Shown: positions 18,960 to 28,457, counted from the stretch's first letter. The stretch: DNA of 64,000 bases from Mesorhizobium norvegicum (GCF_004919685.1 NZ_SMYZ01000004.1:186001-250000); one strand, 5' to 3'. Notes: generated by a model from the sequence alone, not told the origin. Numbers and translations: made by a program.

Positions 18960-20047
18960 TGTTCGTCAGCCAGAACACGACACCGTTTCTCGCCGAGACT
19001 TTTCCTTATCAGGACAAGCATTGCGTGAAATTTTGTGTTGCCGTGATCCGGGCGACGTACGACGTCGATGAACAAGGCAACTGCACGCCCAGCAAGGAGC
19101 AGTCGCCTTTCGTCTACGCCGATACCCATTATGGCGATCCGGAATTCACCTCCATTCGCGTCGAGACCGACTTTGCCCCGATCAAACCGAAATGCGAGGT
19201 TCTGCTCGACGCCATGGCGGTCGCTCCGCAGGGGAGGCCGGCGGAAGCGATCGAAGTGCGCCTGGTTGGGCCGGGACTGGACAAGCGCGCGGTGGTCACC
19301 GGCCAAAGACGCTGGTTCAGAGGTGGGCTCGGCATCCAGGCGTCACGGCCGCACCCCTTCATCTCAATGCCGCTGGCATGGCACCTCGCATTCGGCGGCA
19401 CCGACCGAACCGACCCTGATCCCGCCAAGCATCGCAGCGACGCCGTCAACCCGATCGGAAGCGGTTACCTTGTCGGCCAGAGCAACATTGACGGCACGCC
19501 GCTGCCCTGTGTCGAGCACCCGCAATCGCGGATGCGCATCTGGAACGACCGGCCCAAGCCGATCGGCTTTGGTCCTGTACCACGCTTTGCCAAGGAACGA
19601 GCGCGCTATGCCGGCACCTATGACAAGCATTGGATGGACAATGTGCTGCCCTTCCTGCCGCAGGATTTCGACGACCGCTACTTCCAGGCGGCCCCCCCGG
19701 ATCAGTGGCTCGACAGGCTTTCCGAAGGCATGATCTTCGGCTGCTTGGGCATGAACGAGAGCGGCAAGTTCAAGGTGAAGCTGCCGGCGATGTCGGTTCC
19801 GGTGCGGTTCATGTTCGTCGACAGAACCGAGCACAAACTGGCGGCGCCAGATACCCTGACCATCCTGCCTCACGAGGCGAGGATCGTTCTGGTCGGACGG
19901 GTAAGCACGAAGCTGCCGCGGAAGTTTGTGAAATTGCAACAGGTCCAAGTGGGTAGCGAACCGAAACCGAAAAGCCCCAAGCCACACTACGCCGGATTGA
20001 AGGAGGCTGTGGCGGCCCTGGCCGGGATACGCAAGAAAACAACATGA
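18959..20047 (+). CDS. DUF2169-family T6SS effector-adaptor protein
   Basis: DUF2169 proteins are encoded next to PAAR-like DUF4150 proteins and are thought to help load effectors on the spike. This 362-residue product starts at ATG 18959, overlapping the tagF stop. It begins MFVSQNTTPFLAETFPYQDK and contains RPHPFISMPLAWHLAFGG and NPIGSGYL, typical of the family. It heads a four-gene cassette (DUF2169, thiolase-fold protein, PAAR-like toxin, candidate immunity) with overlapping reading frames, so a joint role in effector delivery is a well-founded inference. Confidence 0.85.
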   Translation: MFVSQNTTPFLAETFPYQDKHCVKFCVAVIRATYDVDEQGNCTPSKEQSPFVYADTHYGDPEFTSIRVETDFAPIKPKCEVLLDAMAVAPQGRPAEAIEVRLVGPGLDKRAVVTGQRRWFRGGLGIQASRPHPFISMPLAWHLAFGGTDRTDPDPAKHRSDAVNPIGSGYLVGQSNIDGTPLPCVEHPQSRMRIWNDRPKPIGFGPVPRFAKERARYAGTYDKHWMDNVLPFLPQDFDDRYFQAAPPDQWLDRLSEGMIFGCLGMNESGKFKVKLPAMSVPVRFMFVDRTEHKLAAPDTLTILPHEARIVLVGRVSTKLPRKFVKLQQVQVGSEPKPKSPKPHYAGLKEAVAALAGIRKKTT

Positions 20048-21066
20048 CTACGGTTACCTGCATCAGCCTCGTATGCCCGGTCGGCTATACGCCCGCAAGT
20101 TCTGCGGCCGCGATGCGGGCGAGCATCTCGGTGTTCGAGGAATTGATGTATCGGGACAGCAACGGCCAGCCGATTCGCGGTGCCAGGGTCGACGCTATCC
20201 CACTTGAGAAGCACGGTCGCAGCCGTCTTCAGGCATTGGCTCGGCTCGCTGTTGAGCAGATCGATGAAAAGGCTGCGGCCTTGCTTCCGTGGGGCGAGAT
20301 GCCGTTCATCCTGTGTACGCGCGACGCCGACATGCCGGGCGCCCGCATCAACGGGATTCTGGCGGGGCTTGCGATTCCAGACGGGACGCCATTGGTGGGG
20401 TCGCGCACATTCCAAGTCGCCCATGGCCACATTTCGGCTTTTGTCGCGATGGAACAGGCGCGCAGGCTGGTGAATAAGGGGGATGTAGAGGCTTGCATCA
20501 TCATGGCGATCGACAGCCTGATCGACGCGCGCTCGCTCAACTGGCTGGACAGCCAGATGCGACTGAGGACGAGCGAAGTGACGGATGGCCTCATCCCCGG
20601 CGAAGCGGCCTGCATTCTCGTCGTCAGCAAACGCCTGATCGTCGACGGATCCTTGCGGTTACGCGGATTGGGCCTCGCCATCGAGAAGGCAACAGCGAGC
20701 AACGAGGAACCGTTCCGGGCGGATGGCCTCAGCGCGGCACTGAAAGCCGCACTTGGCGAAGCAGGCGTCCAGATGCACGAAGTTGCTTTCCGTCTCAGTG
20801 ATGTCGGGGGCGAATCCTACGCATTTGAGGAACTGGTGCTGGCGCAGATGCGCAACATGCGCAAGACGCGTCCGGAACAGCCCGTGTGGCACGCGGCGGA
20901 CTGCATGGGCGATTGCGGATTGGCGACTGGCATGATCCAGTTCGCCTGGGTGGAGCAGGCCTTCAGACGCGGCTATGCGCTGGGTGATCTCGCCGCGTTA
21001 CACGGCAGTTCGATGTCGTTCGGCGGTCGCGCGGCCGCCGTGGTCTCGGCTGAGGACGTTAGATGA
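20044..21066 (+). CDS. Ketoacyl-synthase-like (thiolase-fold) protein without recognisable catalytic Cys
   Basis: A 340-residue product resembling the beta-ketoacyl synthase fold: LEKHGRSRLQALARLA near residue 55, the GDVEACIIMAIDSLID strand-helix (about 146-161) matching the GGTDS region of FabF-type enzymes, and the C-terminal GDCGLATGMIQFAW region matching the condensing-enzyme GHTLGAAG loop. By manual alignment, the nucleophilic Cys position falls on His129 in the sequence VAHGHISAF, so classical condensation seems unlikely. The gene overlaps DUF2169 (ATGA at 20044) and the PAAR-like gene (ATGA at 21063), so it is tied to effector delivery. Its substrate or partner is unknown. Confidence 0.75.
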   Translation: MTTVTCISLVCPVGYTPASSAAAMRASISVFEELMYRDSNGQPIRGARVDAIPLEKHGRSRLQALARLAVEQIDEKAAALLPWGEMPFILCTRDADMPGARINGILAGLAIPDGTPLVGSRTFQVAHGHISAFVAMEQARRLVNKGDVEACIIMAIDSLIDARSLNWLDSQMRLRTSEVTDGLIPGEAACILVVSKRLIVDGSLRLRGLGLAIEKATASNEEPFRADGLSAALKAALGEAGVQMHEVAFRLSDVGGESYAFEELVLAQMRNMRKTRPEQPVWHAADCMGDCGLATGMIQFAWVEQAFRRGYALGDLAALHGSSMSFGGRAAAVVSAEDVR

Positions 21067-22118
21067 CTAAGAACGTCTTTGCCGGAAAGTGGGAAATCGC
21101 CGCCGAAAACGGTATGAACAAGTCGATCGCGCGGTTCCCCGACGTTTGTATGTCGCCGCCTTCGCCGCCCGCGGGACCGATCCCGATCCCTTATCCAAAC
21201 ACCTCGTTCTCGAATACACTCAAGTCGGGTTCGTCGACGGTGAAGATCGGCGGCAAGGGCGCGGCGCTCGCCCAGAAATCCTACTACCAGGAGTCCGTCC
21301 TGGGAAACGAGGCTGCAACGCGCGCATTCGGGGCGGCGGTCATCACGCATCAGATCACTGGCAAGACGTTCTTCCAGGCATGGTGCATGGATGTGAAATT
21401 TGAGGGCAAGAACGTCTGCCGGCATCTCGATCTGACAACAAGCAATCATGCTTCAGACCCTCCATCCACTCCCCCCGCTCCCGCGCCTGAAACGCAGACC
21501 TTCGCGGAATCCGAGGATTTGTGGAAAGAGGGCAAATGTCCCTGCTGCCACGAGGCATTGCACGAGTGGCAAAAGGATGAGAGCGACAAGCCCTTCCCTT
21601 TGATGAAGGAAAAAGACTTCTGGGACGCGCGGGCCAAAGAACTGACAACCGATAAGGCCCGCGATCGCTTCAAGAAGGCGCTGGATTTGATGCTGCCCGC
21701 AAAGGACAAGGCTCGCGCGGCAAGCGCGGCGGGCGGTGATGGCTGTCCAAACGTTCACAAGACGGAAGATGGGCCCTGCGCTCTCTACTTTGACGTGCCT
21801 CGCGGTGCTAAATCCAAATACACCAGCCCGCGAAGCGGAACACGTGTGGAAAGACAGGCGAAAAGCGGGCGAAATCATTTCGACGACAACGGACTGAAGG
21901 ATATCGCCGTGAAAAAATGGACAGAGGCGAACACAAAGCCAGGTCAACCCCCACCTGATTTCAAAGGCAAGACGATGCACCACAAGACGCCGATGATGGC
22001 AGGCGGGTGCGCAACAGCAAACAACGTACTGCCTGACCAATATTTGAAAGCTTCCCCCAAGGAGTGTCAGGACATCGAAGCTTGGCAGAAGACCCTCGAA
22101 CAATTGACGACGGCCTAG
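21063..22118 (+). CDS. PAAR-like DUF4150 protein with C-terminal HNH-like toxin region
   Basis: Likely a secreted T6SS effector. Residues about 1-125 form a DUF4150 PAAR-like domain (PDVCMSPPSPPAGPIPIPYPN, a repeated Pro-rich signature) that would sit on the VgrG tip. A Pro-rich linker follows (about 138-150), then a CPCC cluster (about residues 160-163), a charged helical region and a C-terminal HHKTPMMAGGC...NNVLP segment (His306-His307), which resembles the betabeta-alpha-metal core of HNH/endonuclease VII-type toxins. Nuclease activity is inference. The next gene starts 1 nt after its stop and is the best immunity candidate. Confidence 0.8.
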   Translation: MTKNVFAGKWEIAAENGMNKSIARFPDVCMSPPSPPAGPIPIPYPNTSFSNTLKSGSSTVKIGGKGAALAQKSYYQESVLGNEAATRAFGAAVITHQITGKTFFQAWCMDVKFEGKNVCRHLDLTTSNHASDPPSTPPAPAPETQTFAESEDLWKEGKCPCCHEALHEWQKDESDKPFPLMKEKDFWDARAKELTTDKARDRFKKALDLMLPAKDKARAASAAGGDGCPNVHKTEDGPCALYFDVPRGAKSKYTSPRSGTRVERQAKSGRNHFDDNGLKDIAVKKWTEANTKPGQPPPDFKGKTMHHKTPMMAGGCATANNVLPDQYLKASPKECQDIEAWQKTLEQLTTA

Positions 22119-22119
22119 G

Positions 22120-22995
22120 ATGGCTCAGGCACCAATCAGCCCCCGCGCTTATGACGGATTTTATGCGGACTCATCCCTGGGCGACGAGTTCGATCCAGTT
22201 TCCGCGGCGCATAGCGAGGATCCCTGGACGGTCTACTTGGCTGTCCTGAGAGCTTGCAAGTCCGGGAATTTCGCCGGGCTCGGCCGGCTTCCCGCCCTGA
22301 TGACGAAGACGGAGGGATATTTCTTCTGGCGGGCGACCACCGAGATCATCGGCTATGCGGGCAATTGGAAAGCAATCTCCGGCGCTTTCTCGTACTTCGA
22401 GTCGCGAATCTCGAATTCCGATTTCCAATACTTCTTTGCCTCGGCATTGGGCGCATCCTGCAATCTCAAGGCGGTGACGCCGCTGCTGCAACTCCATCAG
22501 GAGGCCGAAGATGAAGAGTCGCGGCACCAGATTGAGAACCACCTTTCCTACCTCCTGGAGGGGGACGACGGGCCGGTGTGGGACGGCGCCTCTCAGACTC
22601 TCGACATTCCAGACGATGACGACCAGCCGCTGCGGTATATCGTGGATCGTGTGTCATACTTCGACGTGGTCCAGAAAGCTTTCCGCGATGTACGCGATAG
22701 TCTGCCGTCGGAGGCCACGCCCGTCTACGAAGGCAAGACATATGATGTGGGTCAACTCGCACAAAGGTTGCTCGACCGATTGCGATCCGATGATCGGCAA
22801 TTTGGTCGCATCAACCGTGAGCGAGTCGCCTTCGAGGCTGCCACCGGGCTCGACACACGTTCGTTCTATACAGAGAACGGTACGCTTTTGCGCTTGCCTG
22901 CGGCGGCAATCGTCGAGGGCTTTCTGGACAGCGACGACGTCAGTCGATTCCGTCCGGGACAGCGCTATTTCTTCGGTCATCCGATTCCAGAGTGA
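22120..22995 (+). CDS. Candidate immunity protein for the PAAR-like toxin
   Basis: A 291-residue protein without a signal peptide or clear family that I recognise. The central part (about residues 40-150) looks like stacked alpha-helical HEAT-like repeats (LLQLHQEAEDEESRHQIENHL), with an acidic segment DIPDDDDQP near residue 165. Its position directly behind the toxin, 1 nt away and on the same strand, is the main reason for the immunity call. A polyimmunity-type HEAT fold would fit. Confidence 0.55.
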   Translation: MAQAPISPRAYDGFYADSSLGDEFDPVSAAHSEDPWTVYLAVLRACKSGNFAGLGRLPALMTKTEGYFFWRATTEIIGYAGNWKAISGAFSYFESRISNSDFQYFFASALGASCNLKAVTPLLQLHQEAEDEESRHQIENHLSYLLEGDDGPVWDGASQTLDIPDDDDQPLRYIVDRVSYFDVVQKAFRDVRDSLPSEATPVYEGKTYDVGQLAQRLLDRLRSDDRQFGRINRERVAFEAATGLDTRSFYTENGTLLRLPAAAIVEGFLDSDDVSRFRPGQRYFFGHPIPE

Positions 22996-23001
22996 CGCTT
23001 C

Positions 23002-24096
23002 CTATTGAGGGCCGTTGTTCGCCGGTCCAAGCGCGTTCAATCCCGCCCATTCCGACACCTTTTCAGCCAGCGACAAAATGACGATTCTGTCCGCGAAGAA
23101 TGTCGCGAACGACTTGCCCAAATCGGGCGGGTCCCCCGTGAACAGCTTGCTTTCCTGGCGAGCCTCCGGAAAGAGTTCCAGGAAGGAGGCCGTGGCGGCC
23201 AACGCAAGCGGCGGTTCCTTCATCCGCTCCACAAGCCAGCCCAGCACCGACCTGTCACCAAGCATCCCGATGCCGCGCACGGCGATGGGAGCGGTAGAGG
23301 GCGACTTCATGAGCCCGCCCATCCATGCACGGACATCCCTGTCCGGCCCGGCCTTGACCAGTGCGCGCATCGCAACCATGGCGTCGGGTCCGGCGGCGGT
23401 TGCGATTTTCCTGAGTTCCTGGCGCGTAAGATCGCCTGACCCCAGTTCGACCAGTGCCCATGAAGCCCATAGCCGGACGCGTTCATCCCCGTGTTCCAGC
23501 GCAGATTGGACATCCCGCCCCAGATCGAAACGTCGAAGCTGACCGACGAGACGCAAGGCGGCGGCACGCACCCTTGAATCGTTGTCTTTGACCAGCCGGG
23601 CCAAAGTCGCGCCCGGGTCGACATTGTGCACGATACATGACGAGACGCCGAGGAAACGGGTGAAGGCGTCCTGGCCACCGATCCACTCGCGCACAGAAGG
23701 CCCGATCGCCGCCGGCTTGTGCCACGCAAGCGCGCCGACCAAGCCCTTGGCATCATCGGCCGTCAGGCGCGCGAATTCGACCGCTTGTGCCACCTTCTCG
23801 CCATCAGCCAGTTCCAGTGCCATCCAAGCGAACGCGAACAGCTCGCCTTTCTCAGGAAAATTCTGGTGCTGCGCGATCAGAAATGGCCATGTAGCGGCGC
23901 CCGCGATGCGCAGGCCGTCGAGGTTTGTCTCCAGTCGCTCGTCGATTTCGGCTATGACCTTGGCGTCCGGGGGATCCTCGGCGGACCATGTGTCACGCTG
24001 CGCCCACAGGAAGGCGACGAGTTCCGCATGCTGGCGCACGACCTCCGTCGCGATGCGGACCGGGTGCTCCCCTTCTGTCTTCGACGAAGTTCGCAT
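23002..24096 (-). CDS. TIGR02270-type HEAT-repeat protein, T6SS-linked
   Basis: A 364-residue cytoplasmic protein, start ATG 24096, which overlaps the stop of the upstream gene by one base. It is built of HEAT-like helical repeats (for example VRAAALRLVGQL, VRLWASWALVEL, PIAVRGIGMLG). I recognise it as the TIGR02270 family, of unknown function but often found beside VgrG and DUF2169/PAAR genes. Transcribed with the DUF6484-type gene and vgrG, and convergent with the candidate immunity gene after only 6 bases. Confidence 0.75.
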   Translation of the reverse strand: MRTSSKTEGEHPVRIATEVVRQHAELVAFLWAQRDTWSAEDPPDAKVIAEIDERLETNLDGLRIAGAATWPFLIAQHQNFPEKGELFAFAWMALELADGEKVAQAVEFARLTADDAKGLVGALAWHKPAAIGPSVREWIGGQDAFTRFLGVSSCIVHNVDPGATLARLVKDNDSRVRAAALRLVGQLRRFDLGRDVQSALEHGDERVRLWASWALVELGSGDLTRQELRKIATAAGPDAMVAMRALVKAGPDRDVRAWMGGLMKSPSTAPIAVRGIGMLGDRSVLGWLVERMKEPPLALAATASFLELFPEARQESKLFTGDPPDLGKSFATFFADRIVILSLAEKVSEWAGLNALGPANNGPQ

Positions 24097-24521
24097 CAGT
24101 TCAGGTTGATCGAGCCGCCGCGAATGCGTTGCGCACCACTGGCATGGCTGGTGATGTGAGCGCCACGAATGGTGATGCGGCCGTCTGCCTCCATCAGGAT
24201 CGTCGCCTTGCCACATCGCAATTCCAGGCGGTCCTCGGCGGTGATCTGCACACGCTGTTCATCCCGGATCACGTGTGGGGTCGCTTTGGGGCGGTTGGGC
24301 TCGACGATCCGGCCGACAATCAGAGGCCGGCGCGGGTCACCTTCCTGAAACAGCAAGGCCACCTCACAGCCGATCATGTCCGACGACAATTCGCACAGGC
24401 TGCGCGCTGGCAACGCCGTCTTCTCCGGATTGCCGGGAAAAACGACCAACGGGGACTCCTCCCCGAATCCCAGGAAGGCGCCGATCACCACGCCGTCGAT
24501 CTTGTTCCTGACCTTGCTCAT
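24096..24521 (-). CDS. DUF6484-type small VgrG-linked protein
   Basis: A 141-residue protein starting at ATG 24521 (a TTG four codons earlier is possible; GAGGG lies just before the ATG). The body VVIGAFLGFGEESPLVVFPGNP and RRPLIVGRIV resembles the beta-barrel of VgrG base domains, and the C-terminus GKATILMEADGRITIRGAHITSHASG resembles the repetitive VgrG needle. It is probably an adaptor for spike effectors. The family label DUF6484 is from memory. It sits directly downstream of vgrG. Confidence 0.65.
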   Translation of the reverse strand: MSKVRNKIDGVVIGAFLGFGEESPLVVFPGNPEKTALPARSLCELSSDMIGCEVALLFQEGDPRRPLIVGRIVEPNRPKATPHVIRDEQRVQITAEDRLELRCGKATILMEADGRITIRGAHITSHASGAQRIRGGSINLN

Positions 24522-24529
24522 CGTCGCCC

Positions 24530-26857
24530 TCAATTCTCGTTGATCTTCGAGCCTTTGATGATCACATCGCTCGACGCCTTGATGTTGATCGTGCCCGAGC
24601 CCTTCACGGTAATATCCTTGCCCTCGATGATGATCGTGCCGTCCTTCTTCATCACGATCTGCGCGCTTCCAGACTTCAGCGTGATGGACTCCTTGGCGTC
24701 GAGCGTGAAGTTCTTGCCAACGTCGATGACTCCGCTTTCGCCGACGTCGATCTTGCTGCCTTTGGCGATCTTGAGCATGTGCCCGCCGCCGACGTCAGTG
24801 CTGTCGTTGGATTTGATGTTGGCTATGCGTGAGGCGCCTACATCGGTCGCTTGCGACGCGGCGATGGCGACGGTCTGCCCGGCACCTATGCTGATGCTCT
24901 GATCGGCGCCGATGGTCCAGGTATCGCTCGTCCCTATGTTGTGCGTCTGGCTGATGCCCACGCTCACCGAGCGCGTCGCGCCGATGGTGTTGGTCTGCAC
25001 AGCTCCAACGGTCCTCGTCTCCGCGGCACCGACGGTGTCGATGCGAGCCGCGCCAATGGTGACTGTCTGAACCAGGCCCACGGTCTGCGAATGATTGGCG
25101 TCGATATTCTCCGTCGAGTTCGACACGACATGAATCGTCTCGTTGGCCATGACCGTCAGCGACCGGTTCTTGCCCACCGTCTCGGTGTCGTTGCTGCCTA
25201 TATTGGTGGTCTGGTCGACGCCGACCTTGACCGTCTTGTTGTTGCCGACGTCCTCGTCGAGGTTGTGGCCGACGGAATGCTTGGCGTCGTGATCGATGCG
25301 GTCCGACTGATCGTGCTGCACCAGCTTGGTGCGGTCATGCTTGATCAGAAGGTGGTGATCCTTCTGCGCCTGGAAATTGACCAGTTCGGAGCCGGCCTTG
25401 TCCTCGAACATCAGCTCGTTGTAGCCACCGCCGCCGAGCGAGGAGTTCGACTTCCAGCCGGATTGCGTGGCATTCGCCGGCAGGCCGTAGGGCGGCATCT
25501 GCGAGGCATTGTAGACCCGGCCGGTGATGATCGGCAGGTCAGGGTCGCCTTCAATGAAGTCGACGATCACCTCCTGGCCGATGCGCGGTATCTGGATGAA
25601 GCCCCAGCCGCTGCCGGCCCAGGTCTGCGAGACCCGCACGAAACAGGAGCTGTTCTCGTCCTTCTTGCCCAGGCGGTCCCAGTGGAACTGCACCTTCACC
25701 CGTGCGTATTTGTCGGTGAATATTTCCTGGCCTGACGGACCGACCACCGTTGCCGTCTGCGGCCCGCGCATGATCGGCCGTGGCGTGATGCGCGGCGGAC
25801 GATAGGGCAAGGCGGTAGGCGCCACGCCGAGGATCACCTTGAAATTCTCGCTGTCGACGTCGGCATGGCTTCTGTATCCGGGATCGAACAGCCTGTATTC
25901 GGCACTGACAACCAGATACTCCTGGTTCTGGTCCTCGCGCGGAAAGCCATCCAGCTTGAACGTGCAGCCCGAATACAGGCCGCGCACGGTGCCGACCGCG
26001 GCGATGCGCTGGTGGACGGCCTGGATTTCCTCGCGCCGGATCGCGGCAAGGTTGTCGCCCCGGCCGACTTCGAGATGCGCGCCGGGCTGGCGATAGTTTT
26101 CGCCGGCGGCCAGTTTGTGACTGAACGGCTGGGCCGACTTGGCCATAAGGTCGGCGCCCGGCTTCTTGAAATCATAATCGGTGTGGGCATAGGCGCCCGG
26201 GCGGACCGAACTGCCCGGTATCCATTCGGTGATGTATTCGACATCGCGCCGGGAGCCCTGCCCTTCAAAGTGATACGGCACTTTCTCGTAGCCCGGCGCC
26301 GGCTTCAGCTTGCTCATCGCATCGGTCAGGACAAGCGTGTGTTTGCCCTCGTCATGCTCGAAAAAATACAGGATGCCTTCATGCTCGAGCAGTCGCTGGA
26401 CGAAATCCAGATCGGTCTCGTCATATTGCACGCAGTATTCGCGCGGAGGGTAGGATCCCTGCAGACGCAGATCGAATTCCGCCGTGCTGTATTTCTTGAA
26501 AACGTCCTTGACGATGTCGACGACGCTCTTGTTCTGGAAAATACGGCAATCGGTGGTGTTGCCAAGAAACCAGAGCCATGGCCTGATGACCGCTTCGTAG
26601 TAGGCCAGCCGATCCTCGATGCGGGTCAGGCGAAACTCGGACACAAGGCCGCTGAACCAACGTTTCGGATCGGATTCGCCTTCAACCGAAACGACACCCC
26701 CCAGCATCTTCAGCGGATCGATATCGGGGCTGGGGCTGACGAACCCTACCGTATAGGCCAAACAACGGCTGATCTCATCGCGACCGACAAGATGCGTGAA
26801 GGTCAACAGCTCGGCGCCAACCGGTGTCTGCACAACCGTGGCACGTTCGTTCGGCAT
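24530..26857 (-). CDS. vgrG: T6SS spike protein VgrG (TssI)
   Basis: Trimeric spike at the tip of the Hcp tube. The 775-residue product has the gp27-like base (about residues 10-370), a gp5-like OB domain with WDRLGKKDENSSCFVRVSQ and GWGFIQIPRIGQEVIVDFIEGDPDLPIITGR (the second signature, near residues 405-450), and a long needle of about 230 residues made of repeats such as TVGAAETRTVGAVQTNTIGA. It ends KGSKINEN with no fused toxin domain, so it is a structural carrier. AGGAGGGG precedes the ATG. Divergent from the second FHA gene. Confidence 0.96.
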   Translation of the reverse strand: MPNERATVVQTPVGAELLTFTHLVGRDEISRCLAYTVGFVSPSPDIDPLKMLGGVVSVEGESDPKRWFSGLVSEFRLTRIEDRLAYYEAVIRPWLWFLGNTTDCRIFQNKSVVDIVKDVFKKYSTAEFDLRLQGSYPPREYCVQYDETDLDFVQRLLEHEGILYFFEHDEGKHTLVLTDAMSKLKPAPGYEKVPYHFEGQGSRRDVEYITEWIPGSSVRPGAYAHTDYDFKKPGADLMAKSAQPFSHKLAAGENYRQPGAHLEVGRGDNLAAIRREEIQAVHQRIAAVGTVRGLYSGCTFKLDGFPREDQNQEYLVVSAEYRLFDPGYRSHADVDSENFKVILGVAPTALPYRPPRITPRPIMRGPQTATVVGPSGQEIFTDKYARVKVQFHWDRLGKKDENSSCFVRVSQTWAGSGWGFIQIPRIGQEVIVDFIEGDPDLPIITGRVYNASQMPPYGLPANATQSGWKSNSSLGGGGYNELMFEDKAGSELVNFQAQKDHHLLIKHDRTKLVQHDQSDRIDHDAKHSVGHNLDEDVGNNKTVKVGVDQTTNIGSNDTETVGKNRSLTVMANETIHVVSNSTENIDANHSQTVGLVQTVTIGAARIDTVGAAETRTVGAVQTNTIGATRSVSVGISQTHNIGTSDTWTIGADQSISIGAGQTVAIAASQATDVGASRIANIKSNDSTDVGGGHMLKIAKGSKIDVGESGVIDVGKNFTLDAKESITLKSGSAQIVMKKDGTIIIEGKDITVKGSGTINIKASSDVIIKGSKINEN

Positions 26858-27102
26858 GGGTCGTGCCCCTCCTGGACGCGGCCGCCGGCGCGGTGGATTT
26901 GAAGTTCCCGCATCCAGAAACTTTTTTGCGCCCGCCGCACCAAGCTATGTTGAGCCTACCACATGTTGTCCTGCCGACCAAAGAGGATGCACAGCGGAAA
27001 AACCTTGCCCTGTCGATGCATCGGCTCGAAACGCCGCTGTCCTGTTGGATGTGCAAACTGCTAGAATGTGGAGTATCGATCAGCGTTCGACGGCGATCCT
27101 GG
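26858..27102. other. Divergent vgrG-FHA intergenic region
   Basis: A 245-base gap between divergent genes that should hold two promoters. I see a short palindrome GATGCATC near 27015 but no convincing -35/-10 or -24/-12 pair. Confidence 0.4.
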
Positions 27103-28155
27103 ATGTATATCAGTCTGCAAATCAACAATGTCGACGCCTTGCCTGCGGGCGTCTCGACCGGCTACGCGGCGCGTGATCGTGGCTTCGAAATCGGACGCGA
27201 GGCTTGTGATTGGACCCTGCCAGACCCCGACAAGTTCATCTCGGGCCGGCATTGCGAGGTCCGCTACGAGGCAGGCGCGTTCTGGCTGCACGACGTCTCG
27301 CGCAACGGAACCTACATCAACGGATCGAGCCAGCGCATGACTGCCCCGCATCGACTGAGCCATGGCGACCGGGTGCTGATCGGCCGCTATGTCTTGTTCG
27401 TATCGATCGACGACGAGCGCGCCTCGACAGGTCATCCCAGCCACAGTTCGACACAACGAGAAATGCCGGTCGCGACAGGCCGGCCGCTGGAATTCGCCGC
27501 CGAGCCGTTCTTCACTCCATCGGAGCAACAGTCCGGGCAGCGGGTTCCGGCTCCGGCGTTCTCGTCGCAACCGCCTCTGCCCTCGACCAGAGACGAAGTG
27601 CTGCGGGAAATTGCGATCGCGGCCGGCATCTCGCCGGAATTGCTTCAATCGCGCGACCCGCATGAAGTTGCCGCCGAAATCGGCACGGTCCTGCGGACAG
27701 TGGTCGAGGAACTGACCATGCTTTTGAAAGCACGCGCGGCCGCGAAAATGCTGGCCAAGAGCACACAGAGAACGATGATCAGCGCCGCCGACAACAATCC
27801 CCTGAAGTTCGTCCCGGGAACCGACGACATCCTCGAAATCATGTTCGCCCGCCGCAGGGCCGGCTATCTTGATGCCAGGCGCAGTATCGAAGATGCATTC
27901 CGCGATCTCAAGACGCACGAATTCGCCACCTATGCCGCCATGCAAGCTGCGCTGTCGCGGCTGCTTGATGACCTGTCGCCCGAGGCGATCGGAAGGAAAC
28001 TCCCCCCTACGTCGTTCTCGTCGAAGAAAAGCCAGGCCTGGGACGCTTTTGTCGCGACCTGGCGAACCATGGAGGAAGCTCACGAGAACGGCATGCTGGA
28101 CATATTCCTGGCCTATTTCAGCGAAGCCTATGCCAAGGCCGACAAGCAGAAATAG
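27103..28155 (+). CDS. T6SS-associated FHA-domain protein (TagH-like), copy 2
   Basis: A 350-residue paralogue of the FHA protein at 10250. The open frame extends upstream, but ATG 27103 is the start that gives a normal FHA N-terminus (MYISLQINNVDALPAG). The FHA domain (about residues 15-95) has FEIGREACD, SGRHCEV and NGTYING; the C-terminal T6SS-FHA domain has NNPLKFVPGTDDILEIMF. It lacks the long Pro-rich linker of copy 1. First gene of the second T6SS module, ahead of tssL and tssM paralogues. Confidence 0.85.
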   Translation: MYISLQINNVDALPAGVSTGYAARDRGFEIGREACDWTLPDPDKFISGRHCEVRYEAGAFWLHDVSRNGTYINGSSQRMTAPHRLSHGDRVLIGRYVLFVSIDDERASTGHPSHSSTQREMPVATGRPLEFAAEPFFTPSEQQSGQRVPAPAFSSQPPLPSTRDEVLREIAIAAGISPELLQSRDPHEVAAEIGTVLRTVVEELTMLLKARAAAKMLAKSTQRTMISAADNNPLKFVPGTDDILEIMFARRRAGYLDARRSIEDAFRDLKTHEFATYAAMQAALSRLLDDLSPEAIGRKLPPTSFSSKKSQAWDAFVATWRTMEEAHENGMLDIFLAYFSEAYAKADKQK

Positions 28156-28457
28156 ACCGGCCCAAAGAGGATGCGAGACTGAGGCCGGCGAAGAAAACCT
28201 TTTCGGTGCGCGGCATCCGGTTTCAATCGAGAGTTTGTGAGATTACGATCGCATACGACAATTCGCTAAGCGGGTAAGGCTGATCGACCTGGGGGTCTGC
28301 GGCAAATGTCATCTTTCGGCGGGATAGTAAGATATAGCCGACCTTCCTCCGGACACTGCCAGGGTCGGCAGAGGTTGCATTTCCTTGACCTGACGAGAAA
28401 CCGTTTTGCGCCTGTCTCGCCCAGTCGCGGGCACACCGCCTGCACGGACGATCGGCC
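28156..28457. other. Intergenic gap before second tssL
   Basis: 302 bases without an open frame worth calling. A weak TTGACC (-35-like) occurs near 28386 but no good -10 follows. No strong hairpin seen. Confidence 0.4.

Noticed and set aside
24923..25300. Periodic DNA repeat resembling an array
   Set aside because: It encodes the repetitive beta-helical needle of VgrG; units are degenerate and there are no spacers, so it is not a CRISPR.
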